Shown here piece after piece: positions 11,501 through 26,500 of a stretch of 64,000 bases of DNA; the stretch's first letter is position 1; each line of letters starts with the position of its first letter. This DNA is from Hymenolepis diminuta (lineage: Eukaryota > Platyhelminthes > Cestoda > Cyclophyllidea > Hymenolepididae), in contig CAADRB010000010.1 in NCBI GenBank assembly GCA_900708905.1, positions 2,440,624-2,504,623 of the forward strand, given 5' to 3'. Position numbers and translations under genes: made by a program. The notes beneath the pieces were generated by a model. The model was not told the DNA's origin. It worked only from the letters and a program-made list of their open reading frames with translations, and did no database searches.

Positions 11501-14500
11501 TGAGAAGTAGCATTATCCTAATGGGGGGAGGGGGGGGAGAGTAAAACTTTTCGAGTAGAGTTTCATATAATGTGGGTTAGCAATATGTCCTGGCCCAAAA
11601 ATTTCTGATCATTGGCTGATCGAAATGATAGTTGAATACTATCCTTGCCTTGGGTAGAATGCATGAAGATTCCGCGAACGGTGTTTAATAATTAAGAAAT
11701 CGATTTATTGATTGCCATTCTTTTAAACTCCTACTCGGAAATGAAGAACTTTTAACCCAGTAGCCACTAAATCCCATAAGCCGACTTCTAATAAAAAGAA
11801 AGGGAAAAGGCCATTGTTCGGTTCTATTTAACTTACCTTCTCTCTTCCGATCTGTGCGGGTAGCCAGAACCGAAGGAAAGCGGCAATAGGTGATATGACT
11901 TTTAGCTTAAGTTCTCAAGCGCTTTTGAAATCATCAGAATCAAATGTGTAAAATTATTAGGTGGTCACTAGGTACGAAAAGAAGTCCTAGGACCAGTAGA
12001 ATTAGGAGGCAGATGTGATAGGATAGTGATAGGTAAGCACGTCTTCAGGAGTCAAAAGTCGAATTAAAATGAAACAATCATTTCAGTGAGGTAACATAAA
12101 GAATTGGTCATGTACATCCCAAGACAAAGCATGTTTTTTTAATTAACTCGACTGTCACTGTCCGAGAAGAAGGTAAGTCAAAACGAAGCTTAAAAATATT
12201 TATAAAAAACACTTTCATGCACCACTTAGCTTTCCGCTTCGTTTGATTTAAATAGAAAAAGACTGTCAATGGTTGTTACTTTTCCATTAATTTGAGTTAA
12301 AATTTCCTCGTCATGGTGTCAGTCAACAAGGTGAAGAAAGGTCACAAAATAAGGCAGCAAACATTTATTCTTAAATAAACTGATATGTGACTTAAACCTC
12401 AATTGGCCAGAGCAGGATGACAAAATTTGAGTGGTTTATCTTCAACAGTGGTTCGGCATGTTCATTTCGTTTTTTTGATTTTCTGATGCATTTAAAGCTA
12501 TCAAAATGGAGGATGGCTGGAGGATATCATAAGCAGTAGTAAGTTTAAGAAACTCATGTACAAATTGTATAATATCCTGCCGATATAATGATGAATTCAA
12601 TGTTTAATGAAATATAACCAATGGAGAGATCTGCAGATTGTCTAATGTTATGCGTAATACAATCCATACTCGGCATGAAATACTTAAAGATTTAAAGTAC
12701 CCTTGCAATAAGTATATTGACCTACTTATTTTCAGCGGAGACTACTGGCACAGAATCCATCTATACTATTTATGAGGGTCACGAAATAATGTTCCATGTT
12801 TCTACACTTCTTCCAATTTCCACCGATAATCGACAGCAAGTAAGTTTCCGTCATTGTTCATTTTTATTAATACAAATACACGAGGTTTTATAAATCCTCT
12901 TCTGAAAAGAAACACTGGTATTTAAAATGCTATATAACGATATTCTACCCAGTCATCCTAAAATTCGTAATTCTTTTGATATTCTTCTTTAATTTTGTCT
13001 CACCTCAAAGTTTCATCTTTCAGCACCAGTCTCATTGCCTACTTAAATCCATTTTTAATCAATGGCCTGAGATGGTCTTTACATGGTTTATGTTACTAGG
13101 CCAGTGATTGATTTTGCTCAAGCTATTCGTCCAAGCACGAGAATATAAGAAGAAAGATGCGGTTAGTTAAATATAATAGTGATGATAGGGAATGGTAAGT
13201 ATCTCAGGTTTCCACAGTTGTTCAACAACGAATAAAATACACGAAATATGTCAACCGCCATATTTTGTCTTATTCAGCCTGTTACTCACAACTCGAAGTG
13301 TTCTTGCTCACTGCTGACGCCTGTTCTCTTCTCTCTCAATCTCGCCTTCTACCAGTTCTTTATTTCTTCTCCTTCATACACTTCGAATTTTCCAACATAC
13401 ATAGGGTCTTACTTAACTCTTTGTTTTTTCAATTGAGAAAACTACTGTTACTAGTTAGCCTTAGAAAGATCATTAGGTCTATGTGGGGAAGGACCTTTAG
13501 TCTATTTTGATCAACTCTTGAAGTAGGTTTTCTAATGGGTTAGTGCTCCTTCCATCTATTACCATCATGCACTCAATGTAAATGAGGGATTTACAGATTG
13601 GGAGCATCGCATGTCTCAGATTACCCATGCCTTTTTTGCTTTATTTGGTCTTTTCTTAACTTTAATTTGAACTGATTACGGATAGTTATAAAGAATTAGA
13701 TTTAATAATGTCCAGAACAATTGTAAAATTAACAATAGGTTACAATTAACATGCACTCCATTATTGCATAAATCGTCATTATGAGTGATACGGGATTATT
13801 TTCCCATGAAAAAAATATGAGCATAGTGAAGATGTAATACAATTTGTCTTAACAGTTATTTTGCTATTTTTTAGATCGAAAGAAAGCGACATATTGGCAA
13901 TGACATTGTGAATATCATATTTTTTGATACCAACGATGTTGAGAAACCCCTGTCCTGGAAACCATCCATGATGAAAACCCACTTCACTCGTACTCTTTTT
14001 ACTAATTCATTTATCTAATTTATTTTTAATTATCTAGTAATCGGAGGTAAATTTGAATTCTGTCAAATTTAATTGAACGAAGTGAAGAATACTGCATCGT
14101 TATTATCACCATGTTTAAGCTTATTAACACGTATCTCCAGAGTCCAAAATGAATACGTTTATCATTCATTTATAAAAGAATGCGTGAAAAGAATACTATT
14201 ATTAGGTTCCATTTAGTAATCAAATGGTGCCTAAGCATTCGCTACTTCCTCTCAAACCGCTCAAGTCATTAGTAGATAACCTTCGGTCTTGCGTTTTGCA
14301 CGAAAATTCTTGGAGGTCTTAACATGCACTTCTGTAATTCTCCTTTAGTATCTTAAGACGGATGTCTTAGCATGTTTTTAAATATTTCGAGGTATAGGGA
14401 TATTTAAAGGCAGATACTTTTGAAGCGCAATGTTGATACATATGAGACAGTTCTTTTAGTTGCACTTCTAAATGTTTAAATTAACACAGCCATATATTAC

Positions 14501-17500
14501 TACGAACCTTTACACTACTACCATGCCTTAATTTGATCTTAAAATAGAGTATAGTTGAGGACTATAATTACGCTCACTATAGTTAGAATTTAGAGCCATT
14601 CGAATTCGTTATCACCTCTTTAATGTTGCCTATTCTTATGATCAGATACCTTTTTAGGGCGAAATTTAGGATTATTTTTAAGATATTCTTTAAGTTCAAT
14701 CATGTGTCCTTCCTAAACCCGTCTCAAATATTATAGATATCTTTGCAGTTGTCGCGTACAATAATATTACGAATGCTTATAGGTGAGTAAATTGAAGTTA
14801 AATTTGAAAATTAACCCATTCCATTACTATAATTGTCAAATTGGAATGGTGTTCCTGCAGACTGTCAGTATTCTCGGAGGAATCCGTTCCATACTTCGGT
14901 CCAACAATACCCACTTCCCGAGAATTCACAGATCATGAAGAATTGCGACATTTTCTGCTTGTAAAATGTAAGTCAGTATTCATTGCTCTGCGCCAAGTAG
15001 AAATACATGTTTAGTTGCTAAAAAGATGATTCTTTATTGCGACATTCTAAAAAGAATGTCTTTTATCTTTATACTCATATGGAATATATTTCAGGCATTA
15101 ATTATTAAATATACGCACTCCATAAAGCGAATTTACATTTTGTTTTAATAATTTCTATTTGCATTATCCTATTTTATTTATAAAATTAGTATTCTCTATG
15201 GTGGTTGGATAAGCGAATGTACAGATTTAAAGTCTTACACTATTTGGATGAATAAGGGAATCAATTCCATGGAATTTGGGATAGTTTCAAGCATCCTATT
15301 ATATCTCTTGGGGACCGTAGGCTGGATCTTTGTCTAGAACTAGCAGAGCGTAGGAAGTACGGGAGAATACGTCTGCATTGTAAGTAATTAGTTCGAATTT
15401 CGAGATGCAAATTACACTAAACATTTATGGTGGGAAGATATGGTGGGGCTTTAGACAGCCACATCTACTGGACCCCACTCTAGTTAAAAACAACAGATGA
15501 GAAATCAATTTAAGGCACATCGAAATGTAAGTATAAGAAAATTCGTCACAGTGGGATATTTTCATTCGGGCTGGTTAGTTCGCTCAACTCAGACCAGCGA
15601 TAAAATGTTGCTACTTTCTCATTGCTTTTAAGAATTCGTTAGGATTATCCAATCGGTTCAACGAAATCTGAGCATGCTTCCCCTATAAAGGGGATTATAG
15701 GACAAAAGCATACTGGATGCGTAAAGCATCTAGGGACTCCTTTTAGAAAAATGGAAAATGAAACTTTTAATGGTTGAAACTTACAATTTCTTATAACAAA
15801 ACAAATAAACATAATATTAACCTAGGTTTTATTCTACACATCCACCCACTCAATTGGAGTTTGAAAACGACTGCAAGTTGGTCTTTATTGATGTCCCCCG
15901 TTGCTCGAACTATTACCGCCATCAGAGAGGATTTGGTGCTATGGGAGTGCTTATTAACTTTCTTTTCAACCACGCCCCACCTCAAACGTAAAAATGGAAA
16001 GGATTAAGGTTTAGTAAGTTAGAAGTTAGCCATAAGTTTGGTATAACCTGATGATGAAATTCCCGGCCATCCAATCCTAGGTCTTAAGGGCCTTATGAGA
16101 TGGAGCCGAATCTTGTTAGAAGGTATGGAATCTTCCTGTATTGGCTACGCTGTCTATCCAAGGCGGCTTAACAATAATTGTTCGAAGAGCCTACACTTAG
16201 GTATCTGCATCTGCATTGACTCATAGGCCCTGTGAAAAAATTGAGGAGTCACAGTTTATCCTTCACAACACCAAAAACCATCATTGTTGCTGGGATCTTC
16301 GTGCACATGCGTAACAGTTGGAACATCAGTAGGGTCTGCCCGCACATGGTCACCTACCATTTCTTGGATCGACTTTTTGATTCTGTCGGAAGTTTTTTTG
16401 ATGGGAGAAAAACCAAAAATATTCCTGTTCTGAGTGTTTCAATTTCTTTAAGGGTTGTTTTGCACTCATTAAATGATTCCCTTGAGTTGTTTTTGTCCAC
16501 ATAAACTGATGACCTCATCTAAGAATGTATGATTTGTATCCAAGGTCTTGATGAAGAACATTCCTAATACATCGTTGTTTCTTCATACGCTTGAAGACCT
16601 TTGACAGGATGTCACGCATTTACTTTCCAGATTTTCGTCCATCATATCGTGTCCTGCACTCTTCTCAAAAACTTAGGTTTCTGAGTGAGTCAGCAGAGCT
16701 TTGACAATGGTCCTGTTTTCCTTATGGGGCCCAATTCGTCTCCATTTTTTTATTTAGCAGCTCCTTTCTGGCTTTGCAAACGAGAGATCTGACGTCTTGT
16801 AGGAATCTTGCAATTTCTGATTTGCTGTGTTTTGCCTTAATAGACACAATTATAGCATGTCTTCCCATTTCACTAGTTATAATAGTATCAGGCATGGGAT
16901 CTTCTGATATAAAAATGCATTAATTATTATCAGTTTTGTTTAGATTACAAAAATATGTGTATCCCCAGATACTGTATATATTGCAGTAATCTATGGATTG
17001 AGGATAATATTCAATTTTCATTTGCCCGATAAATTAGCTTTAATCCTTATTTGTAAGATTTATCATTTATCGGCTGAGAAGTCAGCCTAATCTCCGTATT
17101 ACGAGAAAATGATATATACTTATACATATCTCAAACTAAGACAGTTGAAAGCTGCTTTAGTGAGATCTTTTTCAGGATTGAAAAATGAAATTTCAAGCAT
17201 GAGACTGATTTTTATCATCTATAACCTCTTTCCTCATGATCATATTAGGGGAAGAAAGAAGAGGCTGATTTTGGATGATGAAGATGACCTGAGAGGAATC
17301 GGAGTTCATCTAACTCGCTTTTTATTTGCAGAACTGCTATTTTACAAAGGGGACTGCAATCTGCATATGAGTCAATGAATGAATAAGAATTAACTAACAC
17401 ATATCACTAATTAAATCAGTGATGATAGTCATTACCTTGAATAATATCCGTACTTGTCATAGTCCCATCAATTTCGATGAATCAGCTGCAGAGCTGCATG

Positions 17501-20500
17501 CCCACATTTTAGCTAGACTGTTTTAGCGTTTTATTTCAATGATACGAAGGGGGTGTTTGAGTAGAAAATCAATAAAATTGGAAAAACTTAGAATTTAGGA
17601 TTACAGAGGTAAGTTTATAAAGGGCTTTACAATTTAAGTAACATATCAAGCGATACGAACCTTATCCCTTATCTGCAATTAACTGTTATCTTAGTTCGAT
17701 AACTGATTCGAATTTGATTTTATCTTCTCCTCTTCGTTTTACCTATGATTTATCACTCGGAGTTTGAGTTGTTGACTAACTTTTCTGCATTATTTGACAC
17801 CCCGCACTCTTTTAAGGTTTTCTCTGGCAATTAGTCACAATTTGTGGTAGTAGAGCTTTAGAGTTGGAAAAACCAATTTGTACCTTAAATGTCTCTAATT
17901 TTGATAGCACCATATTTTTTAGCTGGCTTATAATAACAGATGATTAAATTGTCTGCCCCATTAAATTTGAAAAATTGAAAGTTTATTTATAAAAAGTGTT
18001 ATAAATACCATTTTTGCACTCTAATTAAGAACGTCAAAATTTAACCTTATTTTTTTCATTCTCTTCAGATGCTTAGATTGTTAAAATACAAATTTAAAGT
18101 TTTTAATTAAATTTAATAAGCTAATCTGGCATTGTACTGAATTAAAATGTAAATATAATATGCAAAATAACTCTCGATTTTTAGCCTAAAGGGCTTGAAA
18201 ATTAACTCGATCCATTCAAAATTAATACCATCTAAACTTTGAATTATTTATTATTTTTTGGTGAAAAAAATGAAGAATTCAAGAGCTCAACATTTAATGA
18301 TTAAAAAATGCAGAAGATTACGACAGTCTCCTGGGGGTTGGTAGTAGGAACAATTTTCGTTCCTTAATCTGCAACTGGAATTCCAAACTCTGTGTTGCCT
18401 GATTCAGTCCCTATTTTTTTACTTCTCCCGTTGAAAGGATTATTTTTAATCTTGTTAGTGTCTGAACTACTCTCACAATTGTCTGATTGAAGAAAAAATA
18501 ATCCATGGGGTAGTAAAGTGTTGTACAATTTATAGTTATGGATTATATCTAAACAAAACGAACACGAAAAACTGTCTAAGGATATACTTCTTGGCAGAAC
18601 TAAGCATCTAAGTCGCACCTTCTTTCTCATCAAAACCAAAGGCGTATCAACTTCGGTTGTGTAAGCTAGCTCTTTAATTTGAATTTGAGTTTTCCCAGGG
18701 TAATTAGGGAAGCCATCTTAAAATCAAGCTCTTTCATATGGACTAAAAAGGACTTCCTTTCTTTAGTGTGCTTTATTTTGTACCAGTAATAAAAATGGCG
18801 TTAATCCCCTATAGTTTATACTAGTTTTAATTAACGAGTCTTTTTTATAAGAATTTCCGTAGTCCATGTCTTGTGAGAACTGGATCTTGTCACCTACGAT
18901 CGCTACTCTCAGTGACTGTTGTGCTTCTAGCGAACCGTTCAGATTCAAACAAATAGAAGAAAAACGAAGTTTAAACATTTGAAGATGACTGGTGGTGAGA
19001 AATATGGTCAATTCGCTCTTAACTCACGAATGAGGTTATATTAGTAAACTGATCACTGAACTGAAATAAGCGGATGGCTGTAAAAATACGGATGTATACG
19101 ATTTGATTGATAATAGATATTATCATGACCACAGACTTTGAGCCCCGTCGGCGCCATCAACTTTGATGAGTCAAATGCAGATAAATAGAACTGTATACCA
19201 ACAGATAAGTTGGGTTATGCTTTGTTGTGTCTTATCAAAATCCCTTGCACATTTTAAATCTCCCATTTTCCAAAGGGAAACAGTATAAAATCGTTTCAAA
19301 CGCCATTTTATCCTACACTTTCTTCACTTACACATTTTAGTAATAAATGGGGAGAAGGCAGCCTTCCATTCACCTGTTTTTGCACAAAAACGGATACGTA
19401 CATCGGAGATGCTACTCAACAATATCTTGGAGAAGTATGGCACCGAAAATAATGTAAGATTCAATCGTTATTTTTAATATACATGCCTAATTCGACTTTA
19501 ATTTTGCATTTGAATGTTTTAAAACTGACAGCTAATCTCAAATGCGTCCTATTTTTTCCAATTTTTTAACTGATTCGTATCCCACTGGGTATTCTATAGG
19601 CACTATATTGTTTTAAATTTCTGCGGGTGATTCTAGAGGGGTTCTAATTTAGGTATCAATGATGTATGACGGAGAAAACTTCCAAAGCTTTATGAATTTT
19701 ACTGCTGCAGAAAAGGAAGGAGACATGGGCGGTAGCAGAATATTTATGGAATGATTGAAAGAAGGCCAAGATTTCCCTTTAGTCGCAGGGTAAAGCTAAA
19801 GATAAAGGAGGAAAATCAGCAAACAGCTGAGAGTCGAAGAATGAATCATAATGGGAAAGCGTGAAAAATGCAAAAACTGGATGAAATCTCCAACTATTAG
19901 TAACCCCGAGGTCGCTACAGATGCAATTCAAAGAAATAGTTGGGCATATTTCGGTGTAAATGAGGTTTAATATCAATTGTTTATCGGACATAATGTTAGA
20001 CCCCACTGATTACATTGAATAGTTATGTCTTCAGTTATATAATCGGCCGTTTCGAGCACATTAGACTGATCATATGCAATGGGAAACGAATCACATAGAA
20101 AAAATGGATCACGTCGTTTATAGCAAGGTGGAACTGTTCAAATGTAACCGGATTAGCCAACATAATTTTTTTGATAGAAATATCAGGTTTACATTCAAAT
20201 ATTCCTTCTGTGAGGCATCAGAGTCAAGTTCGATAGTCATGTCATATGTGGTGATTGGCAAATTTGTGTTTTTATGCACATACTTGAATCGACCGTAGTG
20301 AGATGCTTTTGACGACCTAATATCCTCTCAATAGTCCTATGATGTAGATCGTCTACTTACAGTCTATTATGACCCTTCTACGTGTATTGGGTAAACATAT
20401 AGATATATTTCTTGCAAATGTAAATTCTTCTGAATGCATCAACATTGATATTTATGAACCTTGTATAGTCAATAAAAGAATGGAGATGTAATATATATGA

Positions 20501-23500
20501 CACTACTATTCGGACGGTACTCTAAGATTTTGCGATCATGATTGATATTCGTACTGAGATCTTGCATATGTTGAGAATGTGTGAAGTCTCGTCATTTAAA
20601 GCAACATTAATTAATTCCAATACGGATAATTTATAAAACTTGACCCGATTTATTCGCGAACAATTATTAACTGCTTTTAAGTGTTTGTCAATATCTTTGA
20701 GTAGAATTCAGAGGGGATGATTTCTCATCCTTAATCCAGTCGGATTAAGTTCCAACGCCTTTATTTCCTATTTACATTGAACTATTACTTCAATTCTCTT
20801 ATTGGTTTAACCCATTTTTCTGTCTCCTTTATATTGATCTGTTTATGACTTCACTCTCTGCCGGTTTTTTTCATATTATCATGAATCTGCATTTATTAGT
20901 TTACTCCTATACTCAGTTGCTTTTTGCCTAACTACATTGGATTTCAAACACTTGATTAAATTGATACATAGTAGGTGATTTCATCATAGTCATAAAACAT
21001 CTCAAAAATTGCCGGATATGAATATAATATTTGTCCCAGTCAGAGGTTATAAGATCAATGCCCATTGGGGCGTATCCAGCGATGTGAATGATCAACCACA
21101 CTGGTTAAATATGGTCAACAAAAATTTCGATAGAACAGTTCAAGATACCTTTTCTCTTTCAAAATCAAGGGTATCAGGTCCGGATGATTTTTTTGCATAT
21201 AATAGGCGAAATATATTTGAGGTGAAGTAAGTGAAGTTGAAACAGACCACTCCTATAAATAATAAACAAGTGGGATAAATGGAAAGTTGATTAAAATAAT
21301 TTGTGCATATTTATTGGCATTTTCTGATGTCTAGCAAGTATAATCTTAATGTAGCAAATAACGAACTTTACTGAGAAAATGAACTTAAACTCTAGTGGGC
21401 CCTGCTATGTTAAAATTATATCAGTATTATTTTGCTGGCAGTTTGATTAAAAGAAGAAATTGATGCCTTTTAAACAGGCTGAACAAGCATTCACATTAAT
21501 CAATTGGTCAGTAAGCTCTTGAATTCACTCCAGAACCCATGGGCACATTTGAATATTTTAAATTAGAAACGTTAGAACTTAGAACATCGAACTATATCCT
21601 ATAAGAAAAAAACCTGCAACCTGAATCCGAAACTCAAATGATGCATAATTGATATCCTGACTTTATTTCCAGATAATAACCGATCCATCTCCATCGTCTC
21701 TTATTAGATTATTTTAATATTCCCTATATTCAGTTGCCTTCCTCATGAATAAAAATTGAGCAATTTTTGTCTTGTCATGAGTAATATTAATAATGCAAAG
21801 CGCAATTAAGATAAAAGCATATTTGTTAAGGTTAATTCGTGAGCTAAAAAGTGGATTTAAAGTTTTAGCTACCCACTAATGTAACATTAACACCAATGCC
21901 TTAGTATTGCTTCATAAACAATTCCAAAATATGTGATTCTATTCAACTCATTTTTACATTAATTCATCACACGTCCTTTTGATGAAAAACTAGGTCGTTT
22001 TCAAGGGCGGAGTGTTCGCCATTTTTTGTGAATCAATACTTTTGTTATTCGAACATGAATAACGTAATTTTTTAATAACAATTGGTGAATTTTCATCAGT
22101 GTTAATATTTTTAAAATAACTCCATAATTTTCGCGAATTGGAACTAAAATATATCAAGAATCCGTAGATATCCAAGTACTTGACCCATTACACTGGTTAT
22201 AAAAACAGTTAACTTAAAATTACACAGTCACAATAGGATAGAACAGAAAGTTTTATGAGTAGAAAATCTTTGAGCCTCGCTAAATGGTAGCGCATAATAA
22301 AATCGAAAGAATTTCCAATGCTAAAAGATTAATGACTAAGGAGGAGGAGGAGAACACTGGCTTGTAATCATAAATGTAAATGAATGAACGCATTCAGGCG
22401 AGTGATGTTTCATAATTTTAATGAGTCATTCGAATTGAGGCCGGAAAAAGGACTAAAGGAAAATTAGTTGGTCGAGTTCAATTAATTTATATTCTTAGTG
22501 CAACTGCTAAGCAGATAACCAACCCTCATCTATTCTTTGACATCACTGATCAATACATCTGTTTCTTATTGGAGCTTTAATTCACTATTTTCCAGGCAAA
22601 TGGTCCCTACCGAAGAGCTTTCAGTGAAATAGTTCAGGACACAGCGGAAAGTTCTCCGTCATCTAAAGATCAAAATCGATATGACGCCTTCATCCGATTT
22701 GGTCAAGTAACCACATATTACACTATAAATATTATTGTACAGATACTCCTATGGTTTTTATTTGAATTCTCTATTGTCTAGATGTTGAAACTGAATACAA
22801 TTATACGTGGCGACGCTCCTACAAGTTGTATCACAACTGGAATATCCAAGCAAATCGTAAATTTCTTTTTGGATATTTTTTGCTAGCCAATTTGAGTGCA
22901 CAAGTTTATTTAAAAAAAGGGAATATGGATATCTTTAAAAAATATGGGCGTTCTCTTTATTAGAATTTTTACACATTAAAAGTGTGTGCTTTCCATAATT
23001 GTATGTTCCTAGCGCCATCCTTGATAGCTCAGTTGGCAACTAAAACTTTATCTGCGTACCTTGTTTAAGGTTTATCTAAATCTCAGTTTTGTTGGAGTTA
23101 GATAACAACTAACGGTTCACAGCTAACAAATAACAGCAGAAATAACAATCACCAATTCGTAGCTATTTGATTAAGAGCTAACAACAATTGTAAAGCAGAG
23201 CACCAAGAGTTGATTAAGCCAAAAATGTAGTCAAGGCAACCACAACGAGTTTGAAACAAGTGACAAAGAGAGAGATAGAGAGGGGAGCGTGCTGAGGAAG
23301 AGAGATGAGCAGGAAACATAGGAGTCGGTAATTGAGACGTGTGCGTTGTTCTTGTGTATAAAACAAAGGATAGCTTTATGAGTCACTTGGGTAAGGTCGC
23401 GCGAGAACATGAGGGCAGGTGTGCTTTTTATGTGAAACGAGGCAGTTTAGCGAAAAGGGGAAAATCGATGGGCGCGTTTAGACGTGGTAGATAGGGCTTA

Positions 23501-26500
23501 TGCGTCATAGGGACATTAAGGACGTCACCCAACTTCGTGAGCTTAAAAATCGAGGTATTGTCGTGGAGAATGCGAATAAAAAGTAATTCTGGAAATGCAT
23601 AGATAATTATCCTTCATTTTAATAGGGAGATTAACATGAAATTTTTCGTAATAAAAGTCAAAAGAATTATTTCCAAAATTGCTAAAATATCCATAATTTT
23701 TTAATTGTTTATCTCACTATATTATAAATTATTTTGACCCTACTAATTATGCAATTTCCCTATTCTGATACACGACACGATTTTATAACAGTCTTTTGCA
23801 GTGAGGGATGCAAGTTGTGAGTCCATAGATTCATTTTCTAGACAATCTGGGTAGCTTTCTTAAGGGAATTAATGTGGGAGAAATTTGCTGAAAAACATGA
23901 GAAATTTAGGAAATAGCGGCTGAAGATGAATTCCTTTCTTATAACACTTTAAGGATATTAGTAATGCCATTATTTTATTGGCATTCGTTCAATTGTAAAT
24001 TGGTTTGATGTACATATCATTTTATAAGAGGCAAAATCGCAAGATCAATCGCCTTTTTTAAGTTAACACTGAATGGAATCTGATGATTTCCTATATATTA
24101 AAAACTTCTTAGTACTAAGTTACTGCTCTCTTGCTATCAGAAGTGGTACACGTACTGATATGACACGACCCGCTCCCAGCTCTAGACATTGAGAGCAGGA
24201 GATATCACTAAAGAATCTAGGCGTCAGATCCTAAAGATTGAAGTCTGGAACGTTTGATCATGATAAACTACTTAAATATAATGACAAAGCACATCTACTT
24301 TAGCATCTCTTACTTGACTGCTCTTATCTATCGTGCTTAGATACCGATCTTTTATCATTATTCTCCAGAGCAATACAAGAGTTTTTGAAATTTTGTTACG
24401 TGTGGCAAGCCACTGAAATAGATCAAAAGAAAGTCTAATGGATGATTCAAGGTAGGGGGTCAAAAAGATGCTGAGAGCACAGTTAAGGTATCTAATTGTC
24501 TTCATTTAGTTGATTTTTAAATTTCATTTATTGAAAAATGCATTTTTCGTGTTCTGAAATGTGCTTGAATTTAAAATTTGTCACTCTGAGATTGCTCTCA
24601 TGACTTCTAACTATTTGAGACTGACTAATCCAGTCTTTTGTAACAAAAGTAATCTCTTTACACTGTTCTACGTTCCTCTAAACTGATTTGGGAGTTAAAG
24701 TACAAAACTTAGGTCTAGGAACATTTTATTTTTCCCATAATGCCTATATTACCTAAATCACATATTCCTATACTCTGTTCTTCGTGATCCTTAGCCATGG
24801 CAACCCAGACGACTTCACATGAAAATGCATGGTGATATTATTAGTGGTGACACATGGGGTAAGAACTACGACCTCTCTTATTTTAATGCAATCAGTACCC
24901 TTTAAAAAAATGTAATTTCATACCTTTGTAGGTAAAGTTCTTTTAACTTGTACCGATGGTGGCGTATATGCTCTTGAAGGTAAACGAAAATTCTCTTTAA
25001 AATCTGTAAATCAGCTTTATCTACAATCTCAGATAAGGTACTCCCCAAGTTTGCAGAAACCCTAAGCATTGAAACAATTATAATCAGCCGTGTCGGTTGA
25101 AAAAATGTGAATGAATCCCTAATGAGAGTGTGATTCCATGCATCAAAGGATTTCAAGATCAATCTGACAGATTAATTTTACGAGTAAATACATGTCCGAA
25201 CATAAAATTTATGGTTCGTGTACATTGTAGCGTTCCAATACTAGGGTAGTAATGTATATGAACAGTATCAAAATATAAATAAGCTTTTACTGAAGAAAGA
25301 TTTCATAAAAACGATATTTAGAGTGATTCTCTGATTTGCGCAATTTCATTTAACTAATTATTCTATTATAGGCTCTAGGTTGGAAATCGACGATATAGGA
25401 TAGTAAAAACCAGCTAATTTAGTACCCCTCCTACCTGCACGAACTTCAACTTTAAAAGATATGAAGGAGAGTGATAGGAGAGAACAGATAGAGTATGTTA
25501 GCTTTGAGACTGATAAGTAAATATTGTGATTTAATGGTTGAATAAAACTCCAGTAAAATACAGGTATTAGATAAAAGAAAAATAGGTAAAGCGCTTATGA
25601 TGAGTCATGAAAAGACCAGTGGAGGTGAAAAATCCTGAGTGAATCAATCATCTACAATGAATAAGTTCCAAAATCACTGCAAAGTAATGGGTTTACTGAC
25701 TGACTATATCTTCAGTTTGTTTAACCAGTTAAAACTTTAAGGAAGATATTACTGCCCTACTGAAGCGTTTCGAGATATAAAAACTTCCCATGTCCATTTA
25801 ACTTAGATGAATTTGATTACTGTTTGCTTTTTTAGAGCACCAGCAACCTCTCCTGCTTATAGACAAGAGTGTAGATGTAAAACAAATCAAGGTTGCGGAA
25901 TCCTTTGGAGTTATGATCATTCGCTACGATAAAGGTACTGCCTGACATCTTATATGTGCACATATATTTAATCTGGGAGCGAAGATGTGAATAGTTTGTT
26001 TCATTTTTTACACAGGTCGAGAATCACGTATTTCTGTACTGCAATTGAGTGATCTCCCCTTGACAGAAGTGATAGATCGTACTTTGGTGAAGAAGCATAC
26101 TATCGATAGATCAAAAGGTATGTTATCACCTCAGGGTCATGTCCAACAACTGAAATGAAATAAAGTAGACGTCCGCATCAATGTACTATTTATTTTTCTT
26201 AGGATGTCACATATTCTCAACTAGTACTTCTTCAACACGTCCTTTGAGACTGGTGTTTGCAATTGGAAAGCGATTACTGATCTATCAATGGCAAGTGGAG
26301 ATCACCGGTCGTTCTCTTTCGTCTTGGAATCAATTCACTTACTCTGAGCTTACCGCTCGTTTTGTTTACGTTAGAGTAAATATCTTATTTAGCTTATTTT
26401 GAGTTATATCCCTGGAGGTCCATCTTTGATTTTATTCTTTTAACCAAACAGGAAGTACCTACCAGCGAGCCGGTTCAAGTTCTGAGCATTTTGGATAGTA

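Noticed and set aside
15774..17378. Several plus-strand frames of 77-90 codons in intron 10 of the GARNL3-type gene
   Set aside because: No domain, no splice context, and flanking exons join perfectly in frame without them.
21009..21230. 73-codon plus-strand frame (MPDMNIIFVPVRGYK...)
   Set aside because: Less AT-biased than others, but has no recognisable family and lies within a well-supported intron.
24795..24858. Doubt about this 64-nt exon of the GARNL3-type gene
   Set aside because: The doubt was dropped: it supplies the PWQP and DTWG segment and the phase needed between exons 13 and 15, making the total length divisible by three.
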